64,000 bases of DNA from Cristatella mucedo (Eukaryota; Bryozoa; Phylactolaemata; Cristatellidae), in contig WPIO01000143.1 of the NCBI GenBank assembly GCA_009760855.2, positions 533,001 through 597,000 on the forward strand. Direction: 5' to 3'. The position numbers were made by a program, and so were the translations under genes. The notes under the pieces were generated by a model, which was not told the DNA's origin, did no database searches, and saw only the letters and a list, made by a program, of their open reading frames with translations. Shown piece after piece: positions 1-34,234 of the stretch. The stretch's first letter is position 1. Every line of letters starts with the position of its first letter.

Positions 1-302
1 TGTGCACACAGCGTACGCTGTGCTCTCACATCGAAATACCTCTTGGAAATACACATTCATAAGTAGCAAGTGTTAATGAGCGGAACAGAGCGCCAAGCAA
101 AGCGTGCGAGTGTGCGTCGTAGGGCGGCCGGCGGCTAGATACACCTGGTCTAAGGTACTCGGTTGCGCTCTGATTCAATTCGGCACTTCTCCGATTTCTT
201 CAACCGCGAGCTCCGCCGGCGCCCGAGCTCGAGCACCTTTCCGCTAGTGCACCGCGACCACCTATGTCGCGCTATCGCACCACTCTGCTGCTTCCGCTGT
301 TT

Positions 303-340
<38 letters not shown>

Positions 341-659
341 TGCATCATCATCAGCAGCAGCAGCAGCTGAGCGTCATTAAACGACGGGTTACGATTACTT
401 AAGCGACGGTTCGGCGGCGACTTGCGAAGCAGCGATTGCAGCGCACGCAGCGGGGTCGCCCGCTACGCGCCGTTGGTTTGCAATTGAAAGCTGCGTCGTC
501 GCCGAGTTCTGCCGAACGAGTATTCGATGCGTCAGATGCAGCGACGTCTAACCTACTTCTGCCGATCGCGGCGCATCCTTTCCGGCAGCCGTCCTGAGCC
601 GCTACGTCCACGCTACTCGCTTACTCGACGGCTCTTCCGGCTCGGCTATGCTGCTCACG
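1..659. other. CpG-rich unique sequence with trinucleotide repeats
   Basis: GC- and CpG-rich; no supported gene. It contains a (CCG)n run at 304-338 followed by CAT/CAG triplets to 367, which produces an artefactual Pro/His/Gln open frame. A perfect 16-bp palindrome CACAGCGTACGCTGTG lies at 7-22. Confidence 0.5.
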
Positions 660-775
660 TTCTGTTCGCTGAGCGAGGTGACGTCTGTTGGCCGGCGCAT
701 GCCTCCGAAAGCCGCCTGTAGACCTTCGGTGAGCTGTAGAAAGGTCTTCTGCGCAACACTCACTAATGCATGTTG
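660..775 (-). mobile_element. LINE-B 3'-UTR fragment
   Basis: Resembles, in reverse orientation, the repeated 3' part of LINE-B seen at 49.62-49.77 kb (GTCTGTTGGCCG, CCGAAAGCCGCC, GCGCAACACTCAC). Confidence 0.5.
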
Positions 776-1404
776 GCTCCGTGGATTGGAGATGCATTAG
801 ATTACATTGAGGCGAGTCGGGAGCCCGCAAATTTACGTAACTTGAAAGCCACGCCCCCGCCCCGCCCAATTGGTCAATGGCTTGCTGAGCTGACTAAACT
901 GTGAAAAGAAACATTTACATGACAATTTTCAGCAAAAACACTTTTTATTATCTAAAAATAAGTTTTTAAGTGACTCAATTTAACAAGAATCGGTCTAACG
1001 CCGGTTCTGCTTCGTCATTTTCACTGCAGGTTTCACCTTGGCTTCTGACGGCATATCCGCCGCTTGCACGAGATTCCCAGCTTTATCCAGCAGCCAAAAC
1101 ATCGCGAAGTCTGCCTATGCACCTTGACGTCTGAAAATGCTTCCGGCGGCCTTAAGTGTGCAGGTATTTGGTCATATTGCGTTGTGCATGTCGATGCTCT
1201 CTGCGGTGTTGAAAACACCTTTATTGAGACACCTTGTTGCGACTTCGCGGCATATTGTCACACCAACTGTCTTCCCAGTGGGCTTACGCTGGGCGTTACT
1301 TCCTGCGACGCTCGACGTAGGGGTGCATTGCTAGTTTTTAGAGCGCTTAGGTAACCGTATTGCATACGCGTGCTTACGCTGACCACCGGTTTTAGCGTGC
1401 TTAC
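776..1404. other. No recognisable feature
   Basis: Unique-looking sequence of moderate GC; no gene, RNA or repeat was identified. Confidence 0.4.
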
Positions 1405-2645
1405 TGAGGCAACGCACTGGAGCTTCTCCTACTCAGGAATGCCGACTTAGCGTCGCTGCTGCCCGTTTTGCTGGATCTGTATGCACAGTTTGATTGTATT
1501 GATCAAAGTCATTCTTGAACGTCACTTATCTCGCCTGGGCATTGCTTGCATTGCTGACATATATGCGGGAAAGTTGAGAGATTAATATCAACGGTCAACA
1601 GTAATCAGGGTCAGTGGTTAAAAGGATCAGTGCTTGATCCACTGCTTTTCTCAATTCATGCTCTCCATCTTGAAGGTGAGATTTCCAAGCTTAATCAATG
1701 CTTTCATATGTGTGCACATCACATGCAGCTGTACGTGAGCTATTATCCTTCTCTGCCTTCCCGTAGTCAAACACACCCAACTCCCTTTCTGCATAGGCTG
1801 GCATTCTCACTTGGATGGCCAAAAATGCTCAGATTTTATGACGAAACTACAAGCTTACTTGCTATGAACAAGCATTGTTTCACACAGAAATGGGAAAACC
1901 TATCTATCAAACTGTGCCCTGCCAGAATGTCTCTCATAGCACGTGCAGGCAATCTGGATGTACTTTCCGAAGTGACCTTTCACTAGGCGATCGTATTAAC
2001 TTCTCAGACAAGTCTGCGTGCTTTACAGCTATGAAAAATTAAAAAAAAATTGGTTTTTCATGCATTTTAGACATACAATCTTGACTTCTGTAACTCACTA
2101 CTCACTTACAGGTCTTTGGATCTGTGCAGTCTCAGGCAATTTCAGGTATTGCAAAACTCGGCAGCCAGACTTGTTTGTCGCAAGGTTCGCAATTGCCATG
2201 TAGGGCCACGTCTCACCGATCTTCTCCACTTGCTCTTTTTATCAAGCGGAATGTCGACTTTGTCGTGTTTTTTTTATTGCTAAAAGTTGGTTTTATTGTC
2301 TTGTCCTGGCCTGCCTATCCAAAGAACTTCCTATCAGGCTAGGAGGTATCGTACCACTTGCTCGTCTGACTCAATCGTTGTGCTTCAAACCAACAACACA
2401 TTTTTTTGGTGCAGTGCCTCTATTTCTTGTGATCTCTAAAGCCTGGAACTCACTCGCGACTGACGTTGCCACAGCCCCTAACTCGACTAGACTTGAAAAG
2501 TAGCTAAAGAAAAATACCACCTGCTCCTCGCAGTATTTTCTCGATCCTTCTGAATTGTCGTTTGTGTGCTTATTCTTGCTGACTCTGGGCATGTTATCAC
2601 TGACCAGCAGCCAACTTCCTTTTCAGCGTACCTTAAGTGTGTGCA
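1405..2645 (+). mobile_element. LINE-A, old degenerate copy
   Basis: Contains decayed counterparts of the LINE-A RT blocks: LLRNAD, LLVLLDL, a VLDPLLFSIHALHLEGEISK block, an SYYPSLPS region where YADD has decayed, then the SLDFCNSLL and QNSARLVCR regions and the 3' domain. It has many frameshifts and stops, so it is an ancient insertion. Confidence 0.75.
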
Positions 2646-3094
2646 AGGAGATTGTTTAGGGCGCTACCATTCTTATTCTACGCCTCGACCGGAGTTGCCT
2701 GCTGTTGCTTCGTGAACAGTTGAGCCTGACAGTTGATCGTAGTCATTTTGAGGGGTAGCCCACCTGCTCGTAGTTGTGGAGCGAGTGCAAGCTGAAGGCT
2801 TGCCCCGTTTGACGGTTCAGCTTGCAGTGACTGCAAGTGCCCAGCAAGAGCTCTGAAGTAGCTTTACCTGCCTGCCCTTCAGTCTTCGTCTGTCTTCTGA
2901 TGTCCTCGTTTGTCTCTCTGCCCTTGTGTTCACTTTCCCAGCTGCTGACCGTAGTCACAGGCCCGGAAACGGCAAACAACACCCAGCCGCTGTTGACCAG
3001 CCACTCGACAGTGACCCTTTCCCTCCCCACCGGCAATCGTCAGAGCTCGTTTAGTTTAGAGTTTAGGATCGGCTTACAGGCCAGCTAGACTCGT

Positions 3095-3965
3095 ATATTA
3101 AAACTTCAAACCTAGTAAGTTCCACTCTAGTTTTGAAGCTAATCAATCCACAGAATCAGCATTGCTTCGAGTGTCTGACGACCTTCTCAGGAATGCAGGC
3201 TTGGTTAAAGTGTCACTACTTTTTTTTTGCTTTATCTTTCGGCAGCGTTTTGGTACTACCGATCACCAAGCCTTTCTCAAATCGAATAAGGTAAAACCAG
3301 CTTAATAGTAATGATCAAGCCTGGCGTGACTAGGAAATTTAGAAAGTTTAACGTTGGGAACCGGCTCTGCTAGTATATTTCCTCTAGCATCTGCGAAACC
3401 TAGGTGTCCTGTTCCAAAGTGACTTCTCGCTAGCCGACCTTATCTGCTCCGCAGTAAAATCTGCCTACTTTCGGCAACTAAACATAGCGAAAATTCGAGC
3501 CTGCTAATAAAGGGACTCTGCATCCAAGTTGGTCCATGCATTTGGGACATCCTATCTTGTCTTATGTAACTTTTTGCCTGAATGTCTACCGGCCTGTGTA
3601 CCTTGCACTTGGTACAAAACTCTGAAGCCGTACATTTGCCGCATTTCACCTCGGCTTGCCGACCTGTACAGGCCCCCAGTCAACCAGCATAGCGACTTCC
3701 AAGGTTTTGTGAATCTCGGGTCTCTTCATTCTCTTAGTCTAGCCTGCCTGTCAGAACTACTCCTCATTCAGGCTAGGCATCGTACCACCATCTCTTCTGA
3801 CTAAAATCGTTTAGCTGCGCCTCAAACCAACTCTAATTCCATTGGAGACGGTGCTTTTAGTTTGTATGCTTCCGAAGCCTGGAACTCACGCCCAATGAAG
3901 TCACGCCATCCCTTTGAGCTGATAGCTTTTAAAAAGAAGATCAAATGCACTCGTTCTTCTCAGCA
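3095..3965 (+). mobile_element. LINE-A, internally deleted copy
   Basis: Begins with the SKFQSGF/ESALLRV region near 3110-3230 and jumps at about 3370 to the region after the YADD block (AARNLGVLFQSDFS), continuing to the C-terminal domain near 3950. The frame is broken. Confidence 0.75.
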
Positions 3966-4340
3966 TTTGTGATTTTTCCAAGCTACTGCTGCCACCAAGC
4001 CACTGCTGCTGCTGCCACCAAGCTCCTGCTGCTGTTGTGATAGCTGCAGCTGTTATTGTCATGATCACAAAGCCACACAGTGCTGCCTGGTTTATAGCCA
4101 GGTCGTATCTTGCCGTTTTTGGCTTGGTTTGTTGAGGTGCACACAGCTTGACCTGCCGCCTGACCTGTGGCCGGACCTGCCGGTGTCTTGTAGTGTCAAT
4201 TGCAGCTGGTTGGGGAGAATGCACAATGTCGGGACAGAGCTCGGTTGGCTCTGTTCAAGTTGCTCGGTTCTCAGTCGATTTCCACTGGGCGAATTTCCAC
4301 TGTGCGAATTTTGTTTGTATGCGTGTGTGAGCTCTTGTGT
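3966..4340. other. GC-rich spacer with GCTGCTGCCACCAAG repeats
   Basis: Short imperfect repeats of GCCACCAAGC(C/T)(A/C)CTGCTGCTGC at 3990-4040; otherwise nothing recognisable. Confidence 0.4.
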
Positions 4341-5862
4341 ATAATAATAATAATAATAATAATATTTCACTTGATAAAGGGCCCTCAGAGAACTTAATCT
4401 CTCTCTAGGCGCTTTACATTTGCTGTAAAATGAAATGCAATTGAATGGTAAGTAAAATCATGCTTCAAAAACAAACGAAATGGATAATATGGTTAGGGGT
4501 GACATGCACAGGGTCAGCATGCAAATGTGGTTAGTGGCAGCATGCACAGTGTGAGCATGCATAAGCACATCAAGGACGAATCACAGGGACCCACTAAATG
4601 CTGTACTAAAAAGGTGTGTTTTTAAGTTTCTTTTAAATGGGGTCAGGTCAGTGGATGTTCTGACGCAGGTCGGGAGGAAGCTCCAGGCTTTGGGAGCATA
4701 CGAACTAAATGCACGGTCTCCAAAGGATTTGAGGTTTGTACGAGGTATTTCCAGACTGTTGGATTCCGAAAAGCGGGTGGTACGATGCTTGGCCTGATGG
4801 GGTAGTATATCTGACAGATAGGCTGGAGCCATAGAATGAAGGGACCTAAAAGTGAGCGACAAAACCTTGAAGTCAATCCGTTGCTTGACTGGTAGCCAGT
4901 GCAGGTCGGCGAGAAGTGGTGTGACATGGCAACTGCGACGCTCACGACAGACAAGCCTAGCTGCAGAGTTTTGCACCAGCTGCAATCGCCTGATCGCGCA
5001 TGCCGGTATGCCAGTAAGCAGTGAGTTGCAGAAGTCGAGACAGGATGTCATGAATGCATGGACCAGCTTGGACGTGGTATCCTTATCTAAACAAGCCCGA
5101 ATTTTAGCAATGTTATGAAGCTGAAAATAGGCAGATTTGACCGTGGAGCTGATATGGTCTTCTAACGAGAGGTCGCTTTGGAATACGGCACCTAGATTTC
5201 GAGCTGATTCGGCAGGAGATTTTCGGCAGGAGACAGAGCCAATTTTGAGCTTCAGCCTTTCCAATTTGTGAATCACACTGGGTTTGCCCATAACTAGTAA
5301 GTTAGTTTTATAGTCATTTAGTTTTAGAAAATGTGCTTCCATCCATGTGCAGATGTCATCAATACATGCAGCAAGTGAGTTGAGAGAATTTGAGGTGCTC
5401 GAAGGCTGGGAGGGATCAAAGCAAAGGTACAACTGAGTGTCATCCGCATAGAAGCGAAAGCATAGATTGTGCTTGGCAATCACATCAGCAAGAGGCAGAG
5501 TATAAACCTTGAAAAGAACCGGACCTAGCACGGAGCCCTGAGGTACCCCATATTTCAGAGGTACCTCAGATGATCTTTGTCCATTCACATCAATACTCTG
5601 GAGTCTCCCACTGAGACAGGACCTGAACCACTGCAGAGCAGTGCCAGTGATGCACAGGCGAGATGAGAGGCGCTCTAGAAGAACTTTGTGATCGATGGTA
5701 TCAAAAGCTGCCGACAGATCGAGCAAAACAAGCAGAGACACTCTACCTATGTCTGCATTCCTAAGTAGTTCGTTGTACGCCCTAAGCAATGCTGACTGTG
5801 GAGTGATTAGCTCTAAAGCCAGACTGGAACTTACTAGCAAGGTGTATATCATCTGGTGAATT
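4341..5862 (-). mobile_element. LINE-A, 5'-truncated copy with long open RT frame
   Basis: On the minus strand an uninterrupted 423-codon frame (5852 to 4581) covers most of a CR1/L2-type reverse transcriptase: LLVLLDLSAAFDTIDHKVLL, KYGVPQGSVLGPVLF, FRFYADDTQLYLCFDP, then the connection region and C-terminal FGDRAFSSYAPKAWSFLPT domain. The 3' tail (4570-4365) ends in the AAAGCGCC...GGCGCTTT hairpin and an (ATT)n run at 4341-4365. No endonuclease domain remains. The good frame suggests a fairly recent insertion. Confidence 0.9.
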
Positions 5863-6594
5863 ATGTGTGTCAGGAGCCCTAGACAGTCAGTAGCAGCTGC
5901 TAATCTGCATACCTGACGTATTGCTTGAGATGGATCTTCATCTTGTGAAGAGCATGCTACGTTTGAACCGATTGTATCAATGAAATCTAAACAGGGCAGT
6001 GGGGGCCTCTTACGATTGATGCAGCTGTTTTCAAGGGATCTGTCAAGTTATGGGCTAGACAAAAGCAATTACCACAATCCACTTCAATTAAGCAGAAATC
6101 TGCCGGAAATCGACTGCACTAAGCTCGAATTTTATAATATTATTATATTTATACTATTCGAATGTCATAGGTATCAACAGTACACGGTCTGTTTACTCTT
6201 TCTGCCAAATTTCATGCAATTGCGCTCGTGCTGTCTCATGCTAATGGGCTCCAAAGACAATAACCTACACAGCAATTCATCACAATCCACTTGAATCCAC
6301 CCCAAATACACAGAAAATCGGCTGCACAAAGCTCCACTTTGGATTGCATAATAGACCTAACTATGTATCTAGCATACCCACAAAATGTCGCTCCATTGAG
6401 CGCCTGCGATGTCAGTTAATTCACTGCAATCGGCTGTCGAGGCTGAAGCACCCCTGGCTGAGGATTGCAGTATTGGCCCCGTTCGATTGCAGTCGATGGC
6501 ACCTTACAGAATTAGGTTTCTGTTGTTAGAGCCACAGAGCTTTGGTTGTAGCAACTCCTGGCTTTACCATAGTTTTAGTCTTAGTAAATGCCAT
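5863..6594. other. Unassigned intergenic sequence
   Basis: The first hundred bases may continue the degenerate LINE; the rest is AT-rich with CACAATCCACTT repeated at about 6075 and 6281. No gene seen. Confidence 0.4.
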
Positions 6595-6745
6595 AGCCAA
6601 GGAGTAAGGCGCTCACATTTTACTGCCCAGGTCATGGGTTCGAATTCTGCAGCAGGCAATCTTTTATTGGCTTCTGCAAGCAGGTTGATAGCCACAAAGG
6701 CACTCTTCTGCCGATATATGAATGAGGCTATTAAATTAGCTAACC
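6595..6745 (+). mobile_element. SINE-2 copy
   Basis: tRNA-like head with B box GGGTTCGAATTC near 6638, followed by the family body GCAATC--TTTATTGGC--CTGCAAGCAG--GGCACTCTTCTGCC and the end GAGGCTATTAAATTAGCTAAC. Confidence 0.7.
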
Positions 6746-6939
6746 TCCATTCTTTTTTTTTACTTATTCTGTGCCGGCGTTATTATAGGTACCATGTTCT
6801 GTCTGCTCTTCGGTGCAATGCATCATTGTAGTTATCTGGCTCTCGGGATGCTGGCCCTGAGATGGCTGAGGGGTAAGATAGCCCTTGTTGTTCAAGTTTT
6901 ATGTAATGCAATCGTGGAGCCATTTTACTATTGATTATG

Positions 6940-7105
6940 TTGCCTGGGTCATCACTCAGGGGTGAGGTGCTCGAACTACACGACCCAGGTCGTGCAGTCT
7001 AGTCTAGCTGCAGACAGTCCTTGATTGGCTGCTGCAAGCAGGTCAGCGCCTCAACAAAAAAACTTCTACCGCCACATAAATGATGCTGTTGAATCAGCTA
7101 ACCAT
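6940..7105 (+). mobile_element. SINE-2, degenerate copy
   Basis: Shares GGTGAGGTGCTC, CCAGGTCGTG, GCTGCAAGCAGG and GATGCTGTTGAATCAGCTAACC with the family; the B box has decayed. Confidence 0.6.
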
Positions 7106-7470
7106 TCAATTTTGTAGAACGGTTTGTAGTTTGGCTGCTTACGCAGCATTTTCGCTTGTTGATTTGCATTTGCTTCAAATGTGCCAGACAACTTTTTGTC
7201 TAGCAGTGTGCTTGATTTCATGGCTTTGGTAACATTTACTTGGCTGCCTAAGATCTACTGTCGAATTATCCTTGTATAGGAATGCATCTAGCGTGCACGA
7301 CCATGCTGTTTTCACTGAGTTTTGAGCACTCTTCTGTGCGCTGTGCATCATTTCATCGGCAGTCCGTATCACACTAGTGTCCGGCTGCACCGTGTTGCCT
7401 TTTCCCCTAGCCGTGCCAGGATCTCATCTGCTTCGTGTCCAATGAACCTCCTCGATGTTATGCGTTGCAG
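7106..7470. other. Sequence upstream of the YME1L gene
   Basis: No TATA box or other promoter signature I would stand behind; no repeat recognised. The real first exon and promoter could be here or further upstream. Confidence 0.35.
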
Positions 7471-29789
<22,319 letters not shown>

Positions 29790-31699
29790 GCAAGCGCCTG
29801 AGCATCGTAGCGAGCCACTGCTTCGCATGAGTGGAGGCTGAGCCGGAAGCAGCCTCCCTCTGGCTTAGCGGCTGGCCGAAGATGTCCTGCACTCGCCCGT
29901 CTGCTGTGCTGCCCGTCTGCTGTGCTGCGCTCAGCAACGTTATGCAAGCTGGCTGCCTCTGCGCTGCCGCATGTAGGCGCTCCACTCCTCTCTGCGTGAC
30001 GGCAGGGGCAGCCGTAATTGTGGCATCTAACCGAGATATCATACTGAAGCTCACTTTTTTGGCATTCAAGCGTGCAAGGTCGAAGTTGTGAGTCCCTATT
30101 GGCTGGGCTCGGTGCCTTGTCTTGGAGCACCGAGCTGTTAAGATGCTCTCGGAAAAATGTCGATCGTTTCGCTGACGGCACGGTGTCACAAAACCCGACA
30201 CTGGATGGCATGCTAACGTGCGTACACTCAGCAGTCCGCCTTATCGCAAGCTGTCCGGCACTGCACGTGCCTACCTGTCTGTCATCCAGCCTGCGTGTGC
30301 GCCTGGATGAACAGCTGCTGTGTCGAGACTGCCCTGCATTGCGAGCTAAATACAATGTGCATGCTGAGATTGCTCGTGGCCAAACACCAGGTGTCGCTCC
30401 TATACACGAGCGCACGCTCGCATCCGCCGCTGCTTGACAAGGAGCTGAGCTTGGGACAGTATGTGCATTATTAGTTATTGTCGTGCTAGCTCGTGAATGC
30501 TACATGCGGTATGGGACTCTCACAGTATCTACCGCTGGTCTTGGACAGCAGTTGCATAGCACTGGTTCTTGCCAGTGCATGAGCTCTGACCTTGGCGAAA
30601 GGTCAGCCTGGCGTGGTCAGTTAGCCATTGGCTCCATCCTCGACCCTTAGCTCAGTGGCTGCTGTGGTGAGGCCTCGTAGGCAGAGAGCTTTCACGTGAT
30701 TCCTTCTCGCGTTGAACAGCTCGGCGGTGCAGAGTTGCTGTTCGGTGCATTTTCCATCGTCGTTTAGCTTATTGAGTTATTGCATCTTTTTTTTTTATTA
30801 TGGTGACTCTATGTGGCTCGGCGATTGACCTCTTGTTTCTGCCTCTTAAGGTAGGAGGTGCCGGGGTCCCTCTGTACCCGTGTAGCTTTTTAGCTTTCAA
30901 GTGCGGTGTAGATATGGTAAATTTACCAAGATATTGACCAGTCGCAAGCTTGCTGTTAACCGAATCTGATTGCAGGTGGGAAGGCCTCGGTCCTTTCATT
31001 TCCGGCTGACATGCCTCCTACCGATCTGGATAAGTTTGCCTCTTATTTAATCGTGCCAACAGTAATCGCCTCTATTGTAGCACTAGCGAGTTCTTCGTCG
31101 CACGAATCGCCATCTGGTTACATCTGGTGTCTCGGGGTAGAGTTGGGAATTGCATACCTTGCGAGTCCATGTATCGGATTCCGAAAGGCTGTCGAGGAGA
31201 AGCCGAGCTTAAGAGCTCAGCAAACAAGGCGTCACATATTCCACAGCTTTAATGAGTAGCTTTTTCATTCTCTCATCTTTTAATGACTGCACGATGCATG
31301 CTCGCAGGTGAGAAGCAATGCCGGTAGACCGGTCGCTATTTAAGCCGGTTTGAGGTCTGTTCAACTTTTTGTCTTCAGCTAGGCTTGATAAAAAATGTGT
31401 GTATTTACTCTCACATGACCAGCTTTTAACATGGCTATTGCTACATACTTGCAACACCTGCAAATCAGCTGCAGAGGCTCTTGCAAAAAAGGGACGGATA
31501 AATGAACATGCGGAAATGCTGACCTTGAATAAAAGCTGGAAGCAGATGTGCACACAGCCCCAAAGATTGGCTTCGCTTGTCTATTCCACTTTCCAAGAAG
31601 GCACTATGCAAGACATGTACACCACAGGCAATCGCAAAGAAAGAGACATTCAGGGTACACAAAGCGACATATAATATGCAATGTCGTCATGCTATCCTT
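29790..31699. other. Downstream flank of the YME1L gene
   Basis: Holds the 3' UTR, whose end I cannot place. No canonical AATAAA within the first kilobase; one at 31528 is probably too far. No repeat or other gene recognised. Confidence 0.4.
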
Positions 31700-32045
31700 A
31701 AGCAATAATAATAATACACTTGTGATAAAGTGCCCTCAGATAACTCAATCTCTTTCTAGGCGCTTTACATTTGCTGCACAGGAACTGCGGTCGAAAGGTG
31801 AGTGGTATCATGCTTGATAAACAAGTATAATATGGTTAGGGGTGCCATGCACGGCCAGCACGCAAGTGCGGTTAGTGGCAGCATGCAACAATCTCAGCAC
31901 GCACTAGCACATAAAGCACGAATCACGGACCCACTAAATGCTGTGACAAATAGGTGCGTTTCTAATTTCTTTTTAAATGTGATCAAGTAAGGGAATGTAG
32001 TGACGCAAGTCGGAAGTGAGTTCCAAGATCTGAAGAACTAGTCGT
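31700..32045 (-). mobile_element. LINE-A 3' fragment
   Basis: (AAT)n at 31705, the tail GATAAAGTGCCCTCAGATAA, the 3' UTR and the start of the C-terminal domain (GACGCAAGTCGGAAGTGAGT). Confidence 0.8.
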
Positions 32046-32324
32046 CTCAGCTACGACTGACGTTACTACTTCTGAAGCCAGAATCCTGCTTTCGTAGATT
32101 GCCAAGGAACTTCAAGAGAGCAGAATGGTGTAGTTAACGTGCCCGGTTACTTTAAATCTGCATCCATGGCCCAGCGTTCTTTTCAAGTGCTCATTGGCCA
32201 CGCCATTGCCATGCCCGAGCACGAGACGACGAGAAAAGAAGTTCATTTAGACTTGAATATGGAATTCAATAGACATCGTTCCACCGTTGAGATGCTAATA
32301 GGCATTCTCCATGATTTACACCCC

Positions 32325-32487
32325 TGGGCCTTGGCCTAGGGGTGTAACGTGCAGGCCCTTCACGGCGTACGTCTTGGGTTCGAGTCCTGCAAATGGCAAT
32401 CCTTAGTTGTCAACTGCAAACGACCAGAGCAACAGTCTTCCCGCTATGTAAACGAGGCTAAATGCTAAATCAGCCGACTTTCACTTT
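32325..32487 (+). mobile_element. SINE-2 copy
   Basis: A-box-like TTGGCCTAGGGGTGTAACGT, B box GGGTTCGAGTCC at about 32378, body GCAATCCTTAGTTGTCAACT, CAGTCTTCCCGCTATGTAAA, end TAAATCAGCCGACT. Confidence 0.75.
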
Positions 32488-32859
32488 ATTCGATTTTATA
32501 GTATCACAATTTGTTATATTTTATAATAATTTCACATAAAATTATGTCGACGACATTCCGACCTGCGAGAACGAAGTCTGTCGAGCCGCGTTAAAAAGAG
32601 CTGCAAGAGAATCCATAACCTACGGTCCTAGGCCTGCAGGTTATCAAACATGCGTAAGGTAACTAGTTTCGTGCTATACCAGCATGTTACAGTGAACACG
32701 GTTCTCATTGCCTCCGGTTGGTAGAACCTCTGGCTAGTAGCATGGCCTGAGACGTACACGGGTGAGCACTCAAGATGAACTGGAAAGCTGACAGATTCGC
32801 TGAGGTGTATGGAAAGCTGAGCGTAAAACGTGCGTCTTCAGTTGAGACTTAACTGATGT

Positions 32860-33196
32860 ACACTCAGGCGCAAAAATATCGCAGTATGGCCGCCGCCGAT
32901 GTGGCTATACACTTTTTTAGGCCAACAAAAGGGCTCTATATAATGCCAGGCTAATAAAGTTACGCGAAGCAAGCCCAAAAGCAAACGGATGCTGCTGGTA
33001 GACATTCGTATAGCGCGACGCCGTCCCACCGCTATTCCATACGATCTGTCTGGCCAGGCTTAAAGGCCGTGAGCCTCTGCAGAATCTGTTTCGCTGTTGA
33101 GCATTCAAACGAGCCCGAGTTTCACTAGAAAGTTCGGCTACTGGTGTAGACCGAATATTCCGCCTCAGCTGCCTGTCGATAGCTATACATACATAC

Positions 33197-33290
<94 letters not shown>

Positions 33291-33380
33291 GACAGGTAAA
33301 TATAGTCTATAGTCGTTATATGAGGTTCCAATAAGGCGACTGGCTGAGCCACTGCACCAGTACCAAGTAAGGTATCCTCA
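32860..33380 (-). mobile_element. Tc1/mariner remnant split by an AT microsatellite
   Basis: Tc1-like terminus CACTCAGGCGCAAAAATATC at 32862. At 33372-33322 the minus strand reads YLVLVQWLSQSPYWNL, a decayed version of the QWPxQSPDLNPI motif. An (AT)n array lies between. The stretch from 32890 to 33185 is probably part of the element but not clearly recognisable. Confidence 0.55.
33198..33287 (+). repeat. (AT)n microsatellite
   Basis: About 90 bp of TA repeats with one G interruption. Confidence 0.97.
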
Positions 33381-33956
33381 AAATGGTGGTCGCCCTGTAT
33401 TTTGAAACTTCAAAAATGGTGACTGAAATCGCCTTGAGAATAGTCAGATAAAATTCTCATTCATACTGCCAAAAATATCCGCCGAGCAAGTGGTGAATAG
33501 ATTGCTCGCTTTCAAACTGTTCTTTGAGTGGACTTTCCTTTCTTTTTCGCTCAAAATACTCTTTTTACTCGAACCGAGCAGTTGAAAATGCGATTCTTCA
33601 CACTCCTTCCTGAGAAGTGGCCGAATCTCGTGCCAGTGGACAAGACTTTTGTTGAGAATTCCCGTCACTGTCTTCGACGCCGGTGCATGCCGATGATAAG
33701 AAGACAGTTGGTGAGGGTGAGCTTAGAAACTTCTTTCTGCCTTCATGAAAGCAGCCGAGCAAGGTGTTTCGCCCAGCTAAACAGGGAGATTTTGTTCCAG
33801 TAGAAGTTTGACATAGAAATGTTTGGCATGGAAACTATTTGCCCTGTACCAAGGTTCTGATAGCTAATGTAGTTTCCCAAAGGAGTCACCAAATAAAAAG
33901 TTCTTACTGTTGAATTTTTTAGCCTGTGAATGCATCGGACGAAAACGTGACTGTTT
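33381..33956. other. Unassigned AT-rich sequence
   Basis: No gene or recognised repeat. Confidence 0.4.
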
Positions 33957-33969
33957 TGGCACGCCGGAT

Positions 33970-34208
33970 GCTCTGACGCGCTGTACGCTCCGATACGCCG
34001 GATGCTCTGACACGCTGGACGCTCTGATACGCTGGATGCTCTGACACGCTGGTTGCTCTGACACTCTGGACGCTCTGATACGCTGGACGCTCTGATACGC
34101 TGGATGCTCTGACACGCTGCACGCTCTGATACGCTTGGACGTTGTGACACCCTGGATGCTCCCGTACGCTGGAGGCTCTGACACGCTAGTTGCTCTGACA
34201 TGCTAGAT
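33970..34208 (+). repeat. 17-bp minisatellite, 14 copies
   Basis: Unit GCTCTGAYACGCTGGAY, with about 10-30% divergence and one unit of 18 bp. It produces an artefactual minus-strand RASSVSERPAYQSV protein repeat. It ends about 25 bp before a LINE-A. Confidence 0.97.
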
Positions 34209-34234
34209 ATCATGGCAGACCACCTGAACTAATA

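Noticed and set aside
163-402. Open frame with long Pro, His and Gln runs
   Set aside because: The frame is generated by (CCG)n and CAG triplets; no conserved sequence around it and no splice-supported gene.
33743-34213. Minus-strand protein repeats (SVSERPAYQSVQRVRAS)
   Set aside because: Product of the 17-bp minisatellite (17 codons per three units); all frames stay open because the repeat lacks stops.
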